A stretch of 64,000 nt of DNA from Nemophila menziesii. Taxonomy: Eukaryota; Streptophyta; Magnoliopsida; Boraginales; Hydrophyllaceae. Under the pieces are notes generated by a model. The model did not search any database. It saw only the letters and a list, made by a program, of their open reading frames with translations, and was not told the DNA's origin. The translations under genes and the position numbers were made by a program. The DNA lies in the NCBI GenBank assembly GCA_029959085.1, contig JARWIR010000005.1, positions 3,784,501 to 3,848,500 on the forward strand, in the 5' to 3' direction. Shown here piece after piece: positions 60,190-64,000 of the stretch. Within the stretch, counting starts at the first letter, position 1. Each line of letters begins with the position of its first letter.

Positions 60190-61270
60190 AATGTACATTA
60201 TACAAAGAAGTTACCTACCTAGGCCCGAAAGCTTAAGGCAACAACAAAGAAGCAAAAATACAACTAACTCATACTAAACTAATACAAGCTAGTTTTCCAC
60301 TCTCATCCATAAAGGAATGACGAGGGAATAAGGAAAATAATATGGAAAATACACACCATCTGGTTTCCTTGGTAACCGTTTCTCGTGTCATCGAGTCACC
60401 TCTCATAGCTAGGTGGTTTCTCGATTTCCAAATGCAATAAACGGTTGCTCCAAACCCGATTCTCCATGCTTTTCTCCTCCAATTTTCTCTAGCTTTAAGC
60501 TTGTTAAGCCATTTAGAACAATCGAAATAAATATGCTTATTCGATTCAAAATCTTTCCCACACAACTCACAAAGCGGATCTAGCTCCATACAAGTAATTA
60601 TATCCTTCATTTTAAGTCTTTCCCTCAATGTCATCCAAATAATAATAGCATGTTTAGGAAACACAATCGAGTCTCAAATAATATCAGCCCAAGGCTTCAC
60701 AAAAGTTTTACGATGAAATAAATCATATGGTTTTTTATATATATCATAAAACTCTTTACTGGATACCTCATATGTTGGTTGACTCGCATTTCTAGATGTA
60801 AACTACAAAGCCAAGACTTTTTCTCTTCATTCTTCTCCTAAAGATCTTCGGATAATTTCTTTTGCTCCCAAACATTTTTCAAAAGAAGGGAATTACTCTT
60901 TTTAGGATGCCATTCCCAAAAACCACAAGCATTAAAATACTCCCCATGAATCCACCTTATCCAAAGCGAGACTTTTTATCAACAATTTCCCAAAGCATTT
61001 TCAAAAGTAATGCTTTGTTCCACGCTTCAAAATATTTTAATCCAAGTCCACCTTCTTCTTTAGGCACACATATCTTTTTCCAACTAACTTGGGGTGGTTT
61101 ATTATCCCAATAAAAATTACGTCAAATACTAATGATTTGATCTTTAACTCCAACCGGGATCGGAAAAATAGTAAACTTTAAACATGTCACCCCTTGAAGA
61201 ACCGATCTAATAAGTTCTAATCTTTCCGCAAAACAGAATGATGAATCTCTCCAACTTCTCACATAACCGA
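60190..61270 (-). pseudogene. LINE ORF2 remnant (reverse transcriptase C-terminus and zf-RVT)
   Basis: On the minus strand from 61,270: NKPPQVSWKKICVPKEEGGL, ALLLKMLWEIVDKKS (after RT) with stops and shifts, then an open piece 60,664-60,269 with CELCGKDFESNKHIYFDC (zf-RVT) and ATVYCIWKSRNHLAM. It is diverged from the other LINEs in this window and lacks RNase H. Its left edge abuts A/T-rich DNA; its right edge joins block copy B abruptly at about 61,280. Confidence 0.75.
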
Positions 61271-61285
61271 TCTAAAGCTCCGCTA

Positions 61286-61850
61286 AGAGTGTGCTTGTGA
61301 AATGGGTCAAGCCATTGAATGGTCTTAACGTGGATGGATCATACAATACAGAAAGAAAAGTGGCGGGTGTAGGTGGTTTGTTTCGGAACTCGAATGAGGA
61401 TTATATTAATGGTTTTGCTGGGAATTGTGTTGCGCGGACTCCGTTTAAAGCACAAGTTCTTGCGCTACACTTCGGGCTTAATATGGCGTTGTGTCTGAGA
61501 TATTCGTCTCTTATCATTGAAACAGATTCGTGTGAGTTGCACGCGCTAGTGAAGGGCGGTGTGAACTCAATCGAATTTTCAAGTGATATAATAAAAGCTT
61601 GTCGTGACATTCTAGCGTCTAGAGAGCATTTTGAGCAGGTGTGTTGTTATAGAGAAGCAAACAGTTGCGCAGACTAGTTAGCAAGGATTGGAGCGTATAG
61701 CGAGGATGGCCCAGTTCAGTTTTCGTATCCACTAGATGGACTTTGGCGTCTTTTAACGGAGGATAGGTGTGGTTAGGTTGTGCGTAGAGTTGTCTTAGAT
61801 AGCCAATAGTAGGAAGTTTATCTTCTGGCTCTGGTCTTTCGACCTCTTAT
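61286..61850 (+). pseudogene. LINE RNase H end, block copy B
   Basis: Homologous to 44,012-44,590. LNVDGSYN, ETDSCELHALVKGG and REANSCAD are kept, then a stop replaces Trp (61,675-61,677). A small deletion lies before NVDGS and another break near 61,775. The 3' stem GGTCTTTCGACC, followed by TCTTATGTAT and an A-run, is intact. Everything 5' of this part is missing because block B starts here. Confidence 0.82.
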
Positions 61851-62583
61851 GTATAAAAAAAAATGATTATTTTTAACAAGTAAAATATATATTATAAATA
61901 TGATTTAATTGTAGGATAAATTAAATAAGTAAATAAATGTATATATCTATAATTATATATAGGGGGTAGAAATACGAAATTTGATTAATAATATAATATA
62001 TAATTTTAAAATGAGTTGTATAAATTCAACCACTAAGTTGGAGATTATATCTGTGGTTAAATAGGTGAAAAGGAAAAAAAATATTTTATTTGTTATATAT
62101 AGAATATTTAAATAGGTGACCATATTATAATGTTAATAAAATAACTAAAATTACACAAAAAAATTATATTTAAATACAAATTATTGAACAAATATCATTG
62201 TCTTAGTTATGTTTTTATTTAAAAATAAAATTAATAATTTATATTAATATTCATATGATCTACATATAAATAATGAATAAAAGAAGAATGACATCAAAGA
62301 ATAAACATAATATAAAAAATCATTAGAAAAATACGAGATAAAGATTAAAATTGCAAATGATGCAAGAAAGTAAAAAATAACCTTAAATTTTGTTCTATAT
62401 GTTGCCACGAAAAGATATATTTCAAATATATGGAATATAGAACATTTGTCTTTAAGTTTTTTGATTTTTTTTTTATTCAAAGACTTTTTTTATTAACTAC
62501 AACATACGTGTGTTATGTGATAGTTTAATTCGTTTTTGATAGAAATAAGTAGGGTCTTTAGCGAACCGAGTTGAGGTGCATAC

Positions 62584-62943
62584 TAGCTGTGCGAACTTGT
62601 TTGATAAGATTTACGAGTCGAGTCGAGCCGAGCTCAAACTTTAACTAGTCAAGCCAAATTTTCTAAACCTTGTTTATTAACATATTGAACGAGCTTTTTT
62701 CGGGTCGAGCTCGAGTTATTAACGAATACTTTATTTTTTTATAGGTTTAATAATATATTTATTGATAACTAAAACATTAATTTACAGATCATGAATATTA
62801 ACGAGTTAACATACGAGTTCGAACAAACTCGTTTTTTAACGAACGAGTTCGACAATCTTTTTTGTTCGTTTGTATAAACGAACGAGTTTTTTTCGAGACA
62901 AGTTCAAACTGCTCGCGAGCAGCTTGGTTAGTTTACACCCCAA
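62584..62943. mobile_element. hAT-type MITE (copy B)
   Basis: Same element as at 49,516-49,874, at the same place in the block, so it predates the duplication. The right terminus is worn (ACACCCCA instead of ACAACCCTA). Confidence 0.55.
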
Positions 62944-63107
62944 GAAATAAGTATTAGCCTTACAATATACTCATTTCGTAACTTAATGTATATAAGGTAA
63001 TGTTCAAAATATATTAAAAAAATGACAAAGACATGTATAAATAATGGACCAACCCAATAATTTACGTTGTTATTATTAGATCGAATATCAATTTGTTATG
63101 GATTATG

Positions 63108-63545
63108 TTACAAAAAACAATAAAATTCGCAAGCACCCTTATCAGTCCAACAACTCTCTAAATCGTGGCAACAACACCATTTAAAATCACCATCCGGCCT
63201 TTCTACAGAAGTACATTTATAGCGATTATATTTACAAATTGTGTCTACGCTTTCGTTTTTTGATCCAAATTCGGCTTCAATATGGTTTATTTTTGACAAA
63301 ACGATATCACCGTCCCTTTTAGTGTTGCTATTAGATACACCTGAAAAGTGACAAAATAATTCAAATATAAATTAGGTTATACAATATAAATTCAAAATCG
63401 ATCATCATTATGAGTAAGTGGCTTGAAAAATAAGGGATTTATAATTAAGTATTAGACGTATAAACCTACCCTCGTGATATGTGACAAGGGCAAGAAGAGT
63501 AATACAAAATAGCGTGAAACAAAATAAAAACTTATTTGATATCAT
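63108..63545 (-). CDS. Secreted cysteine-rich peptide, copy B (two exons)
   Basis: Exon 1 is 63,545-63,470 (76 nt), then a 129-nt intron, then exon 2 63,340-63,108 (233 nt). The structure matches copy A in every length, giving 102 residues. The signal peptide is FLFCFTLFCITLLALVTY. The eight mature cysteines keep the spacing C-x6-C-x12-C-C-C-x5-C-x6-C-x3-C. Loops differ strongly from copy A: WCCCHDLESCWTDKGACEF here against WCCCHNLTKCWEIQGTCDF there. The ICKYNRYKC start of the mature domain is unchanged. Function and family are unknown; MEG/ESF1-like is the nearest guess. The intact splice sites and frame suggest a working gene. Confidence 0.75.
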
Positions 63546-64000
63546 GATTGTTAATTATTGAATGAGACTGAAAAAAATTTGTAATGTGTTTAACAAATAA
63601 TTGTGATAACTTTATCTTATACAACATTTGGAATCTACTCATTAGTATTGGTCAACTATATGCACTTACGGGTTTACTAAAATTTACCAAGAATTTTTTT
63701 TTATGCAAGTGATTTCATTTAAATTCAATTTCTTTTATAAAAAAACGACAATTAATCAAATATCTAATCCCAAAAATGGATGGTTTAATACTAATCGTAT
63801 TATGACACATACCCTATATTCAAGTCATGCAAAACTAATTATAATAACTATTTAGTTAATCTAATAACATGTATTCTATCAAAATAATTAATAATTATGA
63901 GATCAATATTAAATCATCTAATATAAAATAGAAATCTTACTTCTTCTCTTAATTAAATAGCATATCCTATTAATCACATTAAACAACTTTCTTGTTTTTT

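Larger units (their letters stand above)
61286..64000 (+). repeat. Duplicated block, copy B (runs to window end)
   Basis: Direct repeat of 44,012-45,122 plus 49,313-51,060. It lacks the LTR element and the LINE stub of copy A and so shows the pre-insertion state at 62,356-62,382 and 63,840-63,880. The right limit is beyond the window. Confidence 0.88.

Noticed and set aside
59187..60222. Several open frames in the GC-rich segment
   Set aside because: Produced by GC-rich tandem repeats; no domain and frames on both strands alike.

Overview
The window is AT-rich nuclear DNA of a flowering plant, probably a eudicot. The evidence is spliced genes with GT-AG introns, plant-only families (plastid starch synthase II, a Dof factor of the CDF type, an F-box/FBA protein) and a dense load of plant transposable elements. 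The sequence does not fix the species. GC content rises in exons and in a few element interiors.

Layout. 1-6 kb holds starch synthase II (8 exons, 698 codons) with a minisatellite in its last intron. 7.5-8.4 kb holds a RING-H2 ubiquitin ligase of the MPSR1 type; a heat-shock-element array sits just before its TATA box, and a truncated LINE sits just before the array. 11.1-11.8 kb holds a membrane protein of the L34Ae/At5g19025 family on the minus strand. 12.8-18 kb is mostly TE remains, including a Mutator-type element with a perfect 9-bp target duplication. 19.0-25.4 kb is a full-length LINE with both ORFs open and a perfect 12-bp target duplication. 27.5-29.2 kb holds a two-exon cycling Dof factor. 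30-40 kb is TE-rich: hAT MITEs, a hAT transposase pseudogene split by a LINE, and RNase H-like scraps. 41 kb holds a membrane-anchored calmodulin-like protein, with a frameshifted paralogue at 51.6 kb. 54.6-55.7 kb holds an F-box gene, with an inverted broken paralogue at 53.1 kb. 56-61 kb is another TE cluster.

Right half as a repeated block. The stretch 44.0-45.1 plus 49.3-51.0 kb is repeated in direct orientation at 61.3-64.0 kb. Each copy carries the 3' end of the same LINE, a hAT-type MITE and a two-exon gene for a 102-residue secreted cysteine-rich peptide. Copy A later received a 4.2-kb copia-like LTR element and a LINE stub that copy B lacks. The two peptide genes are the most striking observation. 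Their intron differs at 7 of 129 bases and their exon 2 at about 33 of 233. By hand count 26 of 28 changed codons over the whole gene alter the amino acid, while every cysteine is kept. That is the pattern expected of strong diversifying selection.

A second theme is target-primed LINE insertion. Several independent LINE 3' ends share a small stem-loop before the A-tail, and the stem shows compensatory changes. One insertion consists of almost nothing but that stem-loop. All assignments come from reading the sequence by eye; no database search was run.
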